From assembly GCF_916618745.1 (NCBI RefSeq), contig NZ_OU745373.1:806001-870000 (forward strand): DNA of 64,000 nt, written 5' to 3'. The stretch's first letter is position 1. Each line of letters opens with the position of its first letter. Shown here in pieces: positions 1 through 8,782 of this stretch. Position numbers and translations under genes: made by a program. This DNA is from Cardiobacterium sp. Marseille-Q4385. Its GTDB lineage: Bacteria > Pseudomonadota > Gammaproteobacteria > Cardiobacteriales > Cardiobacteriaceae. Below the pieces are notes generated by a model, which was given only the letters and a program-made list of their open reading frames with translations, did not search any database and was not told where the DNA came from.

Positions 1-123
1 ACCGATATCGCCCTTGTTTCTACGGCGGCGGGCAGGTTTGGTTTTGCCCGTCCCGGCAAGCAGGCCGAAGGCGGCACTGATGGCAAGTATCAGGGCGATG
101 GCGATGATAGTCAGGGTATTCAT
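1..123 (-). CDS. Small membrane protein, N-terminal part only
   Basis: An open frame starts at an ATG on the minus strand at 123 and runs off the window start. It gives 41 residues: a short N-terminus, one hydrophobic segment of about 20 residues rich in Ile, Ala and Leu, then a basic stretch containing KPARRRNKG. This is the pattern of a single-pass inner-membrane protein with a positively charged cytoplasmic side. The site upstream of the ATG is weak. It lies downstream of pilU on the same strand. I do not recognise the family, and the product depends on sequence outside the window. Confidence 0.45.
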   Translation of the reverse strand, partial: MNTLTIIAIALILAISAAFGLLAGTGKTKPARRRRNKGDIG

Positions 124-246
124 GTGGGATAGATGGATGGTGTGGTTGCGATGCTGTTCTTCCCCCGCTTGGCGGGGCGAGGATTATAAACGGCGAAGGC
201 AGGCGTTGCCGCCTGCCTTGTCCGTGTTCGCGATGTGGTTTGTGGC

Positions 247-1545
247 TTAGAGTTTGCCTTCACGTTTGAGACGCTCGCGTTCTTCGCGGTCTTTGCGCAT
301 GAGTTCGCGAGAGAGCGCATCGTCGCTCTTGACCGAGAAGATTTCGCCGCGTGATTGCATTTCCGGCGGCAGGCGACGGTTCGATTGGGCGCGCAGGCGG
401 ATACGGAAGTTGTTTTCGGATTCGACGTAGTTGATGGCATCCTGGAAGGAGATAACGCCGGATTCGTACAGTTCGAAGATACTGTGATCGAAGGTGAAAA
501 CACCTTCTGCCGGGTTGCCGCGTTCCATCGCTTCAGGGATGGAGCCGAGGTCACCTTCGGAGATAAGGTGACTGATGTACGGAGTGTTCATCATCATTTC
601 CATCGCCACGATTCGTCCCGGACGGTCGGAGCGGGGCAGGAGGCGCTGCGAGATAAGGCAGTGCAGGTTTTCCGCAAGCTCTGGCTGAATTTGGTGCCGC
701 TGTTCGCGCGGGAAGAAGTTATAGATACGTTCCAAGCCTTGCACAGAGTTGGTAGCGTGCAGGGTGGCGAGGCACAAGTGACCGGTTTCGGCGAAGTGCA
801 TCGCATATTGCATGGTGTCAATATCGCGGATTTCCCCGATGAGGATGACGTCTGGCGCCTGACGCAACGAGTTTTTCAGAGCCATGCCGTAGGAAGCGGT
901 ATCAATGCCGACTTCGCGCTGGATAACCACAGATTTTTTCGGCTTGTGCACGAATTCGATCGGGTCTTCGACAGTGATGATGTGGTTCTGCGAGTTTTCG
1001 TTACGGTGGTCAATCATCGAGGCGAGGGTGGTGGATTTACCATTACCGGTTGCCCCGATAACGATAACGAGACCGCGCTTGACCATCGAGATTTTTTTCA
1101 GGATATCTGGCACCGGCAGTTCGAGATCATCCAGTTTCGGGATGTTCGCCGGGATCAGACGCAGCACCAAGCCGGGCACGTTTTTTTGCAGATAGACGTT
1201 AACCCGCAGGTAGGTGACATTCGGCACTTCCACCATCATGTTGAGTTCGTGCGTACGCAGGAATTCGTTATAGGCTTCAGGGCGGGCGATGACTTCAATG
1301 AGGTTGTAGACGTCGCCTTCTTCCATGTATTTTTTGGTGTAGTTCAGCTGACCGTCAGTCTTGATACTGATGTAGTTCTCGCTATTGATGAAGATATCCG
1401 AGGCGTTCTTTTCAGCAGCGTGCGCCACCAGTTTGTCGAACATCGGCCGTAGGTCTTCGCGCGGCATGCTGGTTTTTTTCTGCGCGATATCGGTCCGGCT
1501 GATGGGCGTGAGGATAGTAGGGGAATCGAGGGATACGGCTTCCAT
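247..1545 (-). CDS. pilU: Type IV pilus retraction ATPase PilU
   Basis: Hexameric cytoplasmic ATPase of the PilT/PilU branch of secretion ATPases, acting with PilT in pilus retraction and twitching. The 432 residues carry a PilT-type N-terminal domain, Walker A GATGNGKST at about 164-172, an Asp-box region (TVEDPIEFVH near 191-200), Walker B (DVILIGEIRD) and a His-box region around LATLHATNS. The longer, charged C-terminal tail (REERERLKREGKL) separates PilU from PilT. The first ATG has a CGGAG site seven bases upstream, so the 26-residue extension before MPRED is kept. It lies 17 bp downstream of pilT in the same orientation, the usual pilTU pair. Confidence 0.93.
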   Translation of the reverse strand: MEAVSLDSPTILTPISRTDIAQKKTSMPREDLRPMFDKLVAHAAEKNASDIFINSENYISIKTDGQLNYTKKYMEEGDVYNLIEVIARPEAYNEFLRTHELNMMVEVPNVTYLRVNVYLQKNVPGLVLRLIPANIPKLDDLELPVPDILKKISMVKRGLVIVIGATGNGKSTTLASMIDHRNENSQNHIITVEDPIEFVHKPKKSVVIQREVGIDTASYGMALKNSLRQAPDVILIGEIRDIDTMQYAMHFAETGHLCLATLHATNSVQGLERIYNFFPREQRHQIQPELAENLHCLISQRLLPRSDRPGRIVAMEMMMNTPYISHLISEGDLGSIPEAMERGNPAEGVFTFDHSIFELYESGVISFQDAINYVESENNFRIRLRAQSNRRLPPEMQSRGEIFSVKSDDALSRELMRKDREERERLKREGKL

Positions 1546-1562
1546 GGGGCAACTCCGTCGGT

Positions 1563-2633
1563 TTATCCGTGGGTAAAGAGGGTTTTGTCGTGCGCTTTGG
1601 CGGCAGCAGTCTGTCTGTCGATAAGACCTTGGGCAACGAGGCGTTGCAGGGACTGGTCAAGGGTCTGCATGCCGTACTGCGCACCGGTCTGGATAGCGGA
1701 ATAAATCTGGGCGATTTTGTCTTCGCGAATGAGGTTTTTTACCGCTGAAGTAGCAACGAGGATCTCGTGTGCTGCGACCCGGCCACCGGCAATTTTTTTC
1801 AGAAGCGTCTGGGCGATAACCGCTCGCAATGATTCAGATAGCATCGAGCGCACCAGTTGTTTTTCTTCGCCGGGGAAGACGTCGATAATCCGGTCAATGG
1901 TTTTTGCAGCGGAGGAGGTGTGCAGGGTGCCGAACACCAAGTGCCCGGTTTCTGATGCGGTCAGCGCGAGGCGGATGGTTTCCAAGTCACGCAACTCACC
2001 GACAAGGATGATGTCCGGGTCTTCCCGCAGGGCCGCGCGCAGGGCATTGTTGAAGCTCTTGGTATCACGGTGCACTTCCCGCTGGTTAACCAGGCATTTC
2101 TTCGATTCGTGCACGAATTCGATCGGGTCTTCGATGGTAAGAATGTGTTCGTGGCGGTGGTTATTGATGTGATCCAGCATCGCAGCAAGCGTGGTGGATT
2201 TACCGGAACCGGTCGGCCCCGTCACCAGCACCAAGCCGCGCGGCACATCAATAATGTCCACAAATTTTTCCGGCGCTTTCAGGTCTTCCAGTGACAGCAC
2301 ACGGCTGGGGATAACCCGGAACACCACAGCAAGGCCACGGTTCTGGTTGAAGACGTTCACCCGGAAACGGGCAATCCCTTTGACTTCCGTGGAAAAGTCC
2401 GCTTCCCAGTGTTCTTCAAAGTCCTTGACCTGGGTATCGGTCATGATCGAATAAATCATATCGCGCAACTGCTGGCGGTCAAGCGGTGGCAGATTGAGTC
2501 GCTTGATATCGCCGTCCACCCGAATCATCGGCGGCAGTTCGGAGCTGAGGTGCAAGTCAGACGCTTTCTGTTTGTCGGTAAAACGCAACAGGTCATCCAG
2601 CTTAGCTTCATTCTTTTCTTTTTCAATATTCAT
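1563..2633 (-). CDS. pilT: Type IV pilus retraction ATPase PilT
   Basis: Main motor for pilus depolymerisation at the inner-membrane base of the type IV pilus. Visible motifs are Walker A GPTGSGKST (about residues 139-147), the Asp box TIEDPIEFVHES, Walker B DIILVGELRD and the His box FGTLHTSSA, with the C-terminal part reading LDQSLQRLVAQGLI as in other PilT proteins. The start is placed at MNIEKEK because AAGGA lies seven bases upstream; an in-frame ATG six codons earlier has no such site. Length of 356 residues fits the family. It is divergent from proC across about 160 bp, which must hold both promoters. Confidence 0.93.
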   Translation of the reverse strand: MNIEKEKNEAKLDDLLRFTDKQKASDLHLSSELPPMIRVDGDIKRLNLPPLDRQQLRDMIYSIMTDTQVKDFEEHWEADFSTEVKGIARFRVNVFNQNRGLAVVFRVIPSRVLSLEDLKAPEKFVDIIDVPRGLVLVTGPTGSGKSTTLAAMLDHINNHRHEHILTIEDPIEFVHESKKCLVNQREVHRDTKSFNNALRAALREDPDIILVGELRDLETIRLALTASETGHLVFGTLHTSSAAKTIDRIIDVFPGEEKQLVRSMLSESLRAVIAQTLLKKIAGGRVAAHEILVATSAVKNLIREDKIAQIYSAIQTGAQYGMQTLDQSLQRLVAQGLIDRQTAAAKAHDKTLFTHG

Positions 2634-2791
2634 GACAACATCCTTTTCCAATTCTTAAAAAATATCAAGGTGCATATATTACCGCAAAACGCCGTAAAAC
2701 AAAGCCAAACTTCCGCTCACACAGGGTAAACATGGTAAGATTCGCGCCGTTACGCCTCTCCCGACCAGAACAAACATTACAGGATATACAC

Positions 2792-3634
2792 ATGGCCACA
2801 ACCATCGGATTCCTCGGTGCCGGCCACCTCGGCTCCGCCATTATTAGTGGCATGCTTGCCGACGGTGCTAACGGCTTCTCGGCCAAACACATTCATGCCA
2901 CCTGCAAAAGTGCCGCCAGCGCTGCTTACCTCAAACAAGCGCACGGCATCAACGCTCATACCGACAACCGCAAGCTCGTCGCCGATAGTGACTACATCAT
3001 CCTTGGCGTCAAACCCGTGCAGATGAAAGCGGTGCTGGACGAACTTGCTGACTGCAATCTTGACGACAAAATCATCATCACCCTCGCCGCCGGCATCCGC
3101 ATTGAACACTACCGCCGCATCCTCGGTGACGACGCCATCATCATTCGCGCCATGCCGAACGTCGCTGCCTCACGTCAGGCCTCGCTTACCGGTATATATA
3201 GTGATGACGACCTTGACCCCAGCGAAGAAGACCTCATTAACGCCGTCTTCACCGCCATTGGCGAAACCGCCTGGCTGGACGACGAAACCCAAATTGACGG
3301 CATTACGGCGCTTTCCGGCAGCGGCATCGCCTACTTCTTCCGCCTGATGCAGGCGATGCTGGACGCAGGCGAACGCTACGGCTTCGAGCGTGACGAACTC
3401 TACGACATCATCACCTGGACAGCCGTCGGCGCGGGTACCCTCGCCCTGGATAACGACCATACCCCGCCCGAATTTGACGACTACTGCCAAAAAATTGCCG
3501 TCCCGGGCGGCACCACCGAAGCGGCGCTTGCCGTTTTCGACCGTGCCAAACTCGATACCATTGTGGACGATGCCATGACTGCCGTCGCTGCCCGCAGCCG
3601 CGCCATTGCCGACGAACTCACCAAAGACTGGTAA
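2792..3634 (+). CDS. proC: Pyrroline-5-carboxylate reductase
   Basis: Last step of proline synthesis: NAD(P)H-dependent reduction of pyrroline-5-carboxylate. The 280-residue protein starts MATTIGFLGAGHLGSAII, an N-terminal Rossmann GxGxxG nucleotide site, and carries the C-terminal ProC signature region around ALSGSGIAYFFRLMQAM and PGGTTEAAL. The ATG at 2792 is chosen over an in-frame upstream ATG because AGGAT lies just before it and the Rossmann strand begins at residue 4. It is followed closely by yggT, yggU and mnmG on the same strand. The proC-yggT pairing is common in gammaproteobacteria. Confidence 0.95.
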   Translation: MATTIGFLGAGHLGSAIISGMLADGANGFSAKHIHATCKSAASAAYLKQAHGINAHTDNRKLVADSDYIILGVKPVQMKAVLDELADCNLDDKIIITLAAGIRIEHYRRILGDDAIIIRAMPNVAASRQASLTGIYSDDDLDPSEEDLINAVFTAIGETAWLDDETQIDGITALSGSGIAYFFRLMQAMLDAGERYGFERDELYDIITWTAVGAGTLALDNDHTPPEFDDYCQKIAVPGGTTEAALAVFDRAKLDTIVDDAMTAVAARSRAIADELTKDW

Positions 3635-3638
3635 ACCC

Positions 3639-4169
3639 ATGCAAAACATCCTTCTCTTCATCAGCAAACTCCTCATCGCCCTCTTCCTTATCCGCTTCCA
3701 CGCCAACCTCTACCGTCTCGGCTTCAATCCGCTGGCGCAGCAGTTAAACCGTCACACCGACCCGCTGGTGCTGCCCTTCCGCAAACTTTTGCCACCCTCG
3801 CGTTACGACTTTGGCGCACTTGCCGTTGCCGGCATCATCGCCCTGGCCATCTCCCTCGTCTTCACCGCTGCGATACACGCCTCCTTCGGCGTCTTCATCG
3901 CCCTGTTCCTCACCCTCATCATCAACACCTGGCTGAACACCATCTTCTACGCCATCCTCATCATCGTCATCGGTTCCTGGCTGCAAACCGACCCACGCCA
4001 GCCGGTGATGCAAATCGCCCTCGCCTGCGCTGACTGGCTCATGGCACCACTGCGCCGCATCATCCCACCCATTGGCATGATTGACTTCACCCCGATGGCG
4101 GCGCTTTTCGTCCTCTATCTCGCGCAAAGCGGCATCAACCGGCTCCTCCTCGGCGGACTTATCGACTGA
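3639..4169 (+). CDS. yggT: YggT-family membrane protein
   Basis: Small inner-membrane protein of the YggT family, 176 residues, with two related halves. Each half has a hydrophobic hairpin around a short loop: RFHANLYRLGFNPLAQQLNRHTDPLVLPFRKLLPP in the first half, then a second membrane pair ending LMAPLRRIIPPIGMIDFTP, split here only for description. The family is linked by association to osmotic stress and envelope organisation, with no firm biochemical role. Start at MQNILLF, four bases after the proC stop. The stop overlaps the yggU start (ATGA), indicating translational coupling. Confidence 0.85.
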   Translation: MQNILLFISKLLIALFLIRFHANLYRLGFNPLAQQLNRHTDPLVLPFRKLLPPSRYDFGALAVAGIIALAISLVFTAAIHASFGVFIALFLTLIINTWLNTIFYAILIIVIGSWLQTDPRQPVMQIALACADWLMAPLRRIIPPIGMIDFTPMAALFVLYLAQSGINRLLLGGLID

Positions 4170-4462
4170 TGGCTGCCGCACACTGGCAGGCGGATACCCT
4201 CGTCCTTGCCGTGAAAATCACCGCTCGCGCCAGCCGCGAACAATACCAGGGTATCCATGACGACCGCCACAAAATCGCCATCACTACCGCCCCCGAAGAC
4301 GGTAAAGCCAACGCCTACCTTTGTCGCTGGCTGGCCGAACAATTCGGCGTAAGCAAACGCGCCGTGAACGTGCAAAGCGGTGAACGCAGCCCGTTAAAAA
4401 TCCTTGCCATCACCGCGCCGCAAAAACTTCCTGCCGACTGGCAACTACCCGCCCAACCCTGA
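4169..4462 (+). CDS. yggU: YggU-family protein (DUF167)
   Basis: Small soluble 97-residue protein of the DUF167/YggU family. The diagnostic core is visible: LAVKITARAS near the N-terminus, then ITTAPEDGKAN (residues about 38-49), a helix with LCRWLAEQFGVSKRAV, and SGERSPLK near residue 75, matching the family pattern of a conserved AppvdGkAN loop and a Gxxsr-K motif. Its function is not established. The start codon overlaps the yggT stop. It follows proC-yggT as in many gammaproteobacteria, so the order itself supports the call. Confidence 0.85.
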   Translation: MAAAHWQADTLVLAVKITARASREQYQGIHDDRHKIAITTAPEDGKANAYLCRWLAEQFGVSKRAVNVQSGERSPLKILAITAPQKLPADWQLPAQP

Positions 4463-4465
4463 CAT

Positions 4466-6319
4466 ATGCAATCCCCCTACACCTACCAAGTCCTCGTTAT
4501 CGGCGGCGGACACGCCGGCGTCGAAGCCGCCTGCGCCGCCGCACGCATGGGCGTCCGAACCCTGCTCCTCACCCACAACATCGAAACCATCGGGCAAATG
4601 AGCTGCAACCCTGCCATTGGCGGCATCGGCAAAGGCCACCTCGTCAAAGAAATAGACGCCCTCGGCGGCATCATGGCACGCGCTGCCGATCGTGCCGGCA
4701 TCCAGTGGCGCATCCTGAACCGCCGCAAAGGCCCCGCCGTGCGCGCCACCCGCGCCCAGGCTGACCGCAACCTCTACAAAAGCGCCGTGCGTGAAATGGT
4801 AGAGAACCAGCCTAACCTCGACATCTTCCAGGCGGCTGTTACCGACCTCATCATCGAGAACGGGCGCATATGCGGCGTGCGCACCCAACAACAAATTGAC
4901 TACCGCGCCGAAGCAACCATTCTCACCACCGGCACCTTTCTCGGCGGCAAAATCCATATCGGCCTGAACAACTTCCCCGGTGGCCGTGCCGGCGATCCAC
5001 CTGCGAACGAACTCGCCGCCCGCCTGCATGACCTGCCGTTCAACCTCGCGCGCATGAAAACCGGCACCCCGCCGCGCCTTGATGCGCGCACCGTCGATTA
5101 CAGCCGCATGGAAGTCCAGCCCGGCGATACCCCAGTACCCGTCTTTTCCTACCTTGGCAGTGCCAGCGAACACCCGCGCCAAGTCAACTGCCACATCACC
5201 CGCACCAACGAACGCACCCACGACATCATCCGCGCCTACATCGACCAGGCGCCCATGTACGCCGGCGTCATCAAAGACGCCTACGGCCCGCGCTACTGCC
5301 CGTCCATCGAAGACAAAATCATGCGCTTCGCCGATAAAACCAGCCACCAAATCTTCATCGAACCCGAAAGCCTGACCACCGGCGAACTCTACCCGAACGG
5401 CGTCTCCACCAGCCTGCCGTTTGAGGCGCAAATTGCCTATATCAACAGCATCGCCGGCCTCGAACACGCGCGCATCACCCGCCCCGGCTACGCCATCGAA
5501 TACGACTTCTTCGACCCGCAAGACCTCGAACACACCCTGGAAAGCCGCCACATCCAGAACCTCTACCTCGCCGGACAAATCAACGGCACCACCGGCTACG
5601 AAGAAGCGGGGGCCCAGGGCCTGCTTGCCGGTATCAACGCTGCCCTGCGCGTGCAGAACCGCGAACCCTGGTACCCCGAACGCGAAGAAGCCTACCTCGG
5701 CGTCCTCATCGACGACCTCATCACCCAGGGCACACGCGAACCCTACCGCATGTTCACCAGCCGCGCCGAGCACCGCCTACTCCTGCGCGAAGACAACGCC
5801 GACGCCCGCCTCACCCCTACTGGCTACGAGCTCGGCTGCGTGGACGAACACCGCTACAGCCACTACCGCCGCAAAGAAGAAGCCGTTGCCCGCGAACAAG
5901 AGCGCCTGCGCCACACCCACATCAGCCCGGCGCACCTTGCGGGCATCAGCCAGAAAACCAGCGCCGCCGAACTGCTGAAACGTCCCGAACACGACTACGC
6001 TCAACTCGCCGCCCTGCCTGGCTTTGATGCCCCACCGCTGGACGATGCCGTCATTGAACAAATTGACATCGCCGCCAAATACGCAGGCTACATCGAACGC
6101 CAACAACACGAAGTCGAAAAACTCAAAAACAACCGTGCGCACAAACTGCCACGCCCCTGCGACTACCGCGCCATCCACGGCCTTTCGGCGGAAGTCGCGG
6201 AAAAACTGGATAAAATCCAGCCGGAAAACCTCGAACAGGCAGCGCGCATCCCCGGCGTTACCCCGGCAGCGCTATCCATCCTCCTCATCCACCTCAAAAA
6301 ACACCCGCAACCCAAATAA
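4466..6319 (+). CDS. mnmG: tRNA uridine-5-carboxymethylaminomethyl modification enzyme MnmG (GidA)
   Basis: FAD-dependent subunit of the MnmEG complex that modifies wobble uridine 34 of certain tRNAs. The 617 residues include the N-terminal dinucleotide site VIGGGHAGVEAA (about 11-22), the strongly conserved MSCNPAIGGIGKGHLVKE, the substrate region NRRKGPAVRATRAQADR, and the late signature GLYLAGQINGTTGYEEAGAQG-like stretch near residues 366-386 (here NLYLAGQINGTTGYEEAG). The C-terminal helical domain that binds MnmE is complete. Start ATG at 4466, four bases after the yggU stop. No mnmE lies in the window. Confidence 0.96.
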   Translation: MQSPYTYQVLVIGGGHAGVEAACAAARMGVRTLLLTHNIETIGQMSCNPAIGGIGKGHLVKEIDALGGIMARAADRAGIQWRILNRRKGPAVRATRAQADRNLYKSAVREMVENQPNLDIFQAAVTDLIIENGRICGVRTQQQIDYRAEATILTTGTFLGGKIHIGLNNFPGGRAGDPPANELAARLHDLPFNLARMKTGTPPRLDARTVDYSRMEVQPGDTPVPVFSYLGSASEHPRQVNCHITRTNERTHDIIRAYIDQAPMYAGVIKDAYGPRYCPSIEDKIMRFADKTSHQIFIEPESLTTGELYPNGVSTSLPFEAQIAYINSIAGLEHARITRPGYAIEYDFFDPQDLEHTLESRHIQNLYLAGQINGTTGYEEAGAQGLLAGINAALRVQNREPWYPEREEAYLGVLIDDLITQGTREPYRMFTSRAEHRLLLREDNADARLTPTGYELGCVDEHRYSHYRRKEEAVAREQERLRHTHISPAHLAGISQKTSAAELLKRPEHDYAQLAALPGFDAPPLDDAVIEQIDIAAKYAGYIERQQHEVEKLKNNRAHKLPRPCDYRAIHGLSAEVAEKLDKIQPENLEQAARIPGVTPAALSILLIHLKKHPQPK

Positions 6320-6328
6320 GGAACCCTC

Positions 6329-6580
6329 ATGGCTATCAACGCAATCAAAGACCTCATCTTCGGCAACAGCTCGCCTGTACTCAACTGGCAAAAACTGAAA
6401 AGCCGCAACAACAAACATACCCCGGAACTCTATCGCACCCCTGTCCCCGGCGGCTGGCTGGTGAGCCAAAGCGAGACCGGCGGCCTGGTGTACATCCCCG
6501 ACCCCGATCACGAATGGGATGGTCACTCGCTGAAAACCAACAGCTACCTAGACGAAGAAGAAGACAGCACCGATAACTAA
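6329..6580 (+). CDS. Small acidic protein of unknown function
   Basis: An 83-residue frame begins ten bases after mnmG, with AAGGAACC upstream of the ATG, so it is probably translated from the mnmG transcript. It has no signal peptide or membrane segment. The N-terminus (MAINAIKDLIFGN) could form an amphipathic helix. The middle (PVPGGWLVSQSETGGLVYIPDPDHEWDG) looks like a small beta sheet, and the C-terminus is very acidic (DEEEDSTDN). I do not recognise the family. A clear terminator follows within 30 bp. Confidence 0.6.
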   Translation: MAINAIKDLIFGNSSPVLNWQKLKSRNNKHTPELYRTPVPGGWLVSQSETGGLVYIPDPDHEWDGHSLKTNSYLDEEEDSTDN

Positions 6581-6606
6581 ATTCACCGACAACCACGCAT
6601 AAAAAA

Positions 6607-6630
6607 GCCACCGATCGCGGTGGCTTTTGC
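6607..6630 (+). terminator. Rho-independent terminator after the mnmG operon
   Basis: GCCACCG and CGGTGGC form a seven-pair stem around ATCG, followed by TTTT and preceded by six A residues. The structure could therefore stop transcription from either side. Confidence 0.8.
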
Positions 6631-6759
6631 ATCAAAGAAGCCTATGACAAGCATCATATAGTTAACCATCTAAAAAACTGTAACAGTGGTGCGTCGCCTT
6701 GCCGTACTACCCATACTGTCTGCGACGGCACGCCTTGTTACACTTTTTATCTATTCAAC

Positions 6760-7772
6760 CTTCGTACACGACAAAAAAATCCCTCATCCCACATCCTCCT
6801 TGACCGCCAGTAAATCCGTCACCTCAACGCCCAATACCCCCAACAGACTGACATCAACCTGTCTATCTTCGCCGGTGCGGTCATATGTGTGTCTTCCAGA
6901 TTGAACCCTTTGCTTTTCAGGCAGCCAAACGGCGTCTCTATCTGCCAACGTTCGCCGTATGCTTCAATCACCTTGCCCTCTTTGTCACTGCAAACCACCA
7001 GCAGTTGCCCGTCGGTCAGACGGGTAGCCTTAAGATAGTGCTGTTGCCCATACAGCATCACCGGCCCCAATCTTTTCCCTTCACCTGTTTTCAGCGCCCG
7101 AAAGTGGCTCTTCAACGCCCGCCTTGTGCCACCTTTTCCCGCTATCTGCGCGTTTTCCTTGCAGCGGATGCAGTAAGAAATCCCTGCTTGACGCAGATAC
7201 GCCAGCCATTCATTGCCAATGAACTCCCGGTCAGCATAGAGGGTTTCGATATGGACTTCGGGAAAGGTCTCACGGAAAAGTTCCAGCAAACCCATTCGTT
7301 CGCCTGTGTTGGAGTTTCCCTTTTTATCCAACGTTTCCCACAGTACCGGGATAGCGACACCACGCCAGACGACGGCGAGCACCAGGATGTTGATACAGGA
7401 TTTGCCGTATTCCCATGTCGTGCGGTCGAGGGTGAGGCGGACGTTTTGCCAGCCGAAAACCGAGAAGACGAAGCGGGCAACATCGGTTCTGCCGATAAGA
7501 GCCCCGGCAAAGAAACGCTGCATACGGCGATAGATAGATTCCGGCTTGGCCTTTGAGGAAAAGGCGTTTTTGAGCGCGGATAGATTGACGGTTTGGCGGA
7601 CAAACAGTGCGGTGATGATGCTGGCGAGGCAGTTGATTCTTGCTTTGTGCCAGGAAAGGTGTTGCTTTAAGATGTCGGAAAACCCGCTGGAATTTGGCAT
7701 GGTGTGCGTCGTCGTAAAACTTACACTTTGCTATGTTTTTCAGCGGGTTTTGTTTTTTTGTCGTGTACGAAG
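6760..7772. mobile_element. IS4-family insertion sequence with intact ends
   Basis: A 1013-bp element bounded by perfect 20-bp inverted repeats: CTTCGTACACGACAAAAAAA at 6760-6779 and its reverse complement at 7753-7772. Both sides carry the same 9 bp, CTATTCAAC (6751-6759 and 7773-7781), the target duplication expected for the IS4 family. The element holds one minus-strand transposase gene. Identical target duplications and perfect ends suggest a fairly recent insertion, next to an older IS5-type element. Confidence 0.9.
6819..7700 (-). CDS. IS4-family transposase, C-terminus probably frameshifted
   Basis: DDE transposase of the IS4 family, 293 residues. Candidate catalytic positions are Asp in LTLDRTTW, Asp in LYADREF and Glu in the family Y-x2-R-x3-E-x6-K signature, seen as YGERWQIETPFGCLK. 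The frame ends at WGYWALR then TGA at 6819. Another frame continues as LGVEVTDLLAVKEDVG to a stop at 6784, inside the element and close to its end. This suggests a one-base shift near 6840, or an alternative natural terminus. The catalytic core is complete, so activity cannot be excluded. Confidence 0.85.
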   Translation of the reverse strand: MPNSSGFSDILKQHLSWHKARINCLASIITALFVRQTVNLSALKNAFSSKAKPESIYRRMQRFFAGALIGRTDVARFVFSVFGWQNVRLTLDRTTWEYGKSCINILVLAVVWRGVAIPVLWETLDKKGNSNTGERMGLLELFRETFPEVHIETLYADREFIGNEWLAYLRQAGISYCIRCKENAQIAGKGGTRRALKSHFRALKTGEGKRLGPVMLYGQQHYLKATRLTDGQLLVVCSDKEGKVIEAYGERWQIETPFGCLKSKGFNLEDTHMTAPAKIDRLMSVCWGYWALR

Positions 7773-7795
7773 CTATTCAACATAACCAAATCGCT

Positions 7796-8637
7796 AGAAC
7801 GTGTTCATAGTCTTCGTAGCATGACTCCCATGAAAGTCAAAACTACCATTTGTAGGTTGGTACTCAACTTACGCTCGCAGTTTTTCCAAAGCCGCCTATT
7901 CTTTTCCAACCAGGAAAAACTGCGCTCTACTACCCATCGCTTCGGCAATACCGCAAGACGGTGCAATTCGTTTCGTTTGACAATCTCTACCTCCGCACCC
8001 ATCAACTCCTGTACCGACGAAGCAAATGCCTGACCCGTGTAACCGCCGTCAGCAAGGATTTTTTGTATCGCACCAAGATTATCCCGCCCACGTTCCAATG
8101 CTAGCAGGCAGCCTTTTCTATCCGCAACATCCGCCGTCGTTACCGCAAAGGCATGCGGCAAACCCTGCGTGTCAACCGCTATATGCCGCTCGATACCGCT
8201 CACTTTCTTATCGGCATCGTCGCCTTTTTCCATGACGGTATCCGTGATCTTCACGCTCTGCACATCAATAATCAGGAAAGTGGTTGCTTCATGGCATCCC
8301 TACTTGCGACGTGCTGCGGTCACCTGATTTTTTTAACGCTTCCTCAAGGAGGCTGATGCCACTTTCGCGGAGCTCGCTTCATCTCTGGAAGTAGGAATGA
8401 ACGGTACGCTATTTGGGAAAATTGCCTGGTAAGGCACGCCAGACACAGCTGTTGCGCAGAAAATAGAGAATGGTACGAGACATCGTACAAGTCCACTTTG
8501 CGTGGTGCTGTGCGTCTGCGGGCACTTTCCAAAAGAGGAAGAAGAGAAGCAAATTGTTTGCGACTTATATCGCTTATGTAGGCTTTTCTGTTCATGCCGA
8601 TAGGTTACAGCAGAAGCGGAGACTATAAACACGTTCT
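7796..8637. mobile_element. Degenerate IS5-family insertion sequence
   Basis: Inverted ends at 7796-7812 (AGAACGTGTTCATAGTC) and 8621-8637 match at 16 of 17 positions when one is reverse-complemented. They enclose about 840 bp with a minus-strand transposase reading frame broken in several places. The outer end abuts another partial copy of the same terminal sequence at 8639-8653. Confidence 0.75.
7805..8595 (-). pseudogene. IS5-family transposase, broken by frameshifts and stops
   Basis: The N-terminal part (MNRKAYISDISRKQFASLLP onward, from 8595) resembles the IS5 N-terminal domain. It then shifts frame near VDLYDV. In the next frame one reads ILYFLRNSCVWRALPGNFPK, stop, RTVHSYFQR, stop, and later stops. 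From about 8263 a 152-residue open stretch carries the catalytic C-terminal half, with IAVDTQGLPHA, ADGGYTG and RWVVERSFSWLEKNRRL typical of the IS5/IS427 group. At least four disabling changes are needed to explain this, so the element cannot make its own full transposase. Confidence 0.8.
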
Positions 8638-8670
8638 TAGAACGTGTTTATGGAAAATAGCTAATATTAA

Positions 8671-8698
8671 AGTTCTCTCCTGCATGCAAGAGAGAACT
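8671..8698 (-). terminator. Hairpin downstream of the pilin-like gene
   Basis: AGTTCTCTC and GAGAGAACT form a nine-pair perfect stem about 85 bp beyond the end of the last pilus gene. On the minus strand it is followed by an A/T-rich run (TTTAATATT), consistent with a terminator for the pilus cluster. Confidence 0.5.
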
Positions 8699-8782
8699 CT
8701 AAGTTAACGGAAGTCAATAGTCATAAATAAAATATAACGACTCACTGCGTCATATCCATCTTCATTAATAATGAACTAGAAA

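Noticed and set aside
355..1452. Long plus-strand open frame across pilU
   Set aside because: It is antisense to a well supported ATPase with Walker motifs, and its sequence has no recognisable domain. It reflects the GC-rich codon pattern.
4445..5773. Long minus-strand frame across mnmG (442 codons)
   Set aside because: Complementary to the conserved MnmG gene. Gly/Val/Ala/Asp-rich shadow typical of GC-rich DNA.
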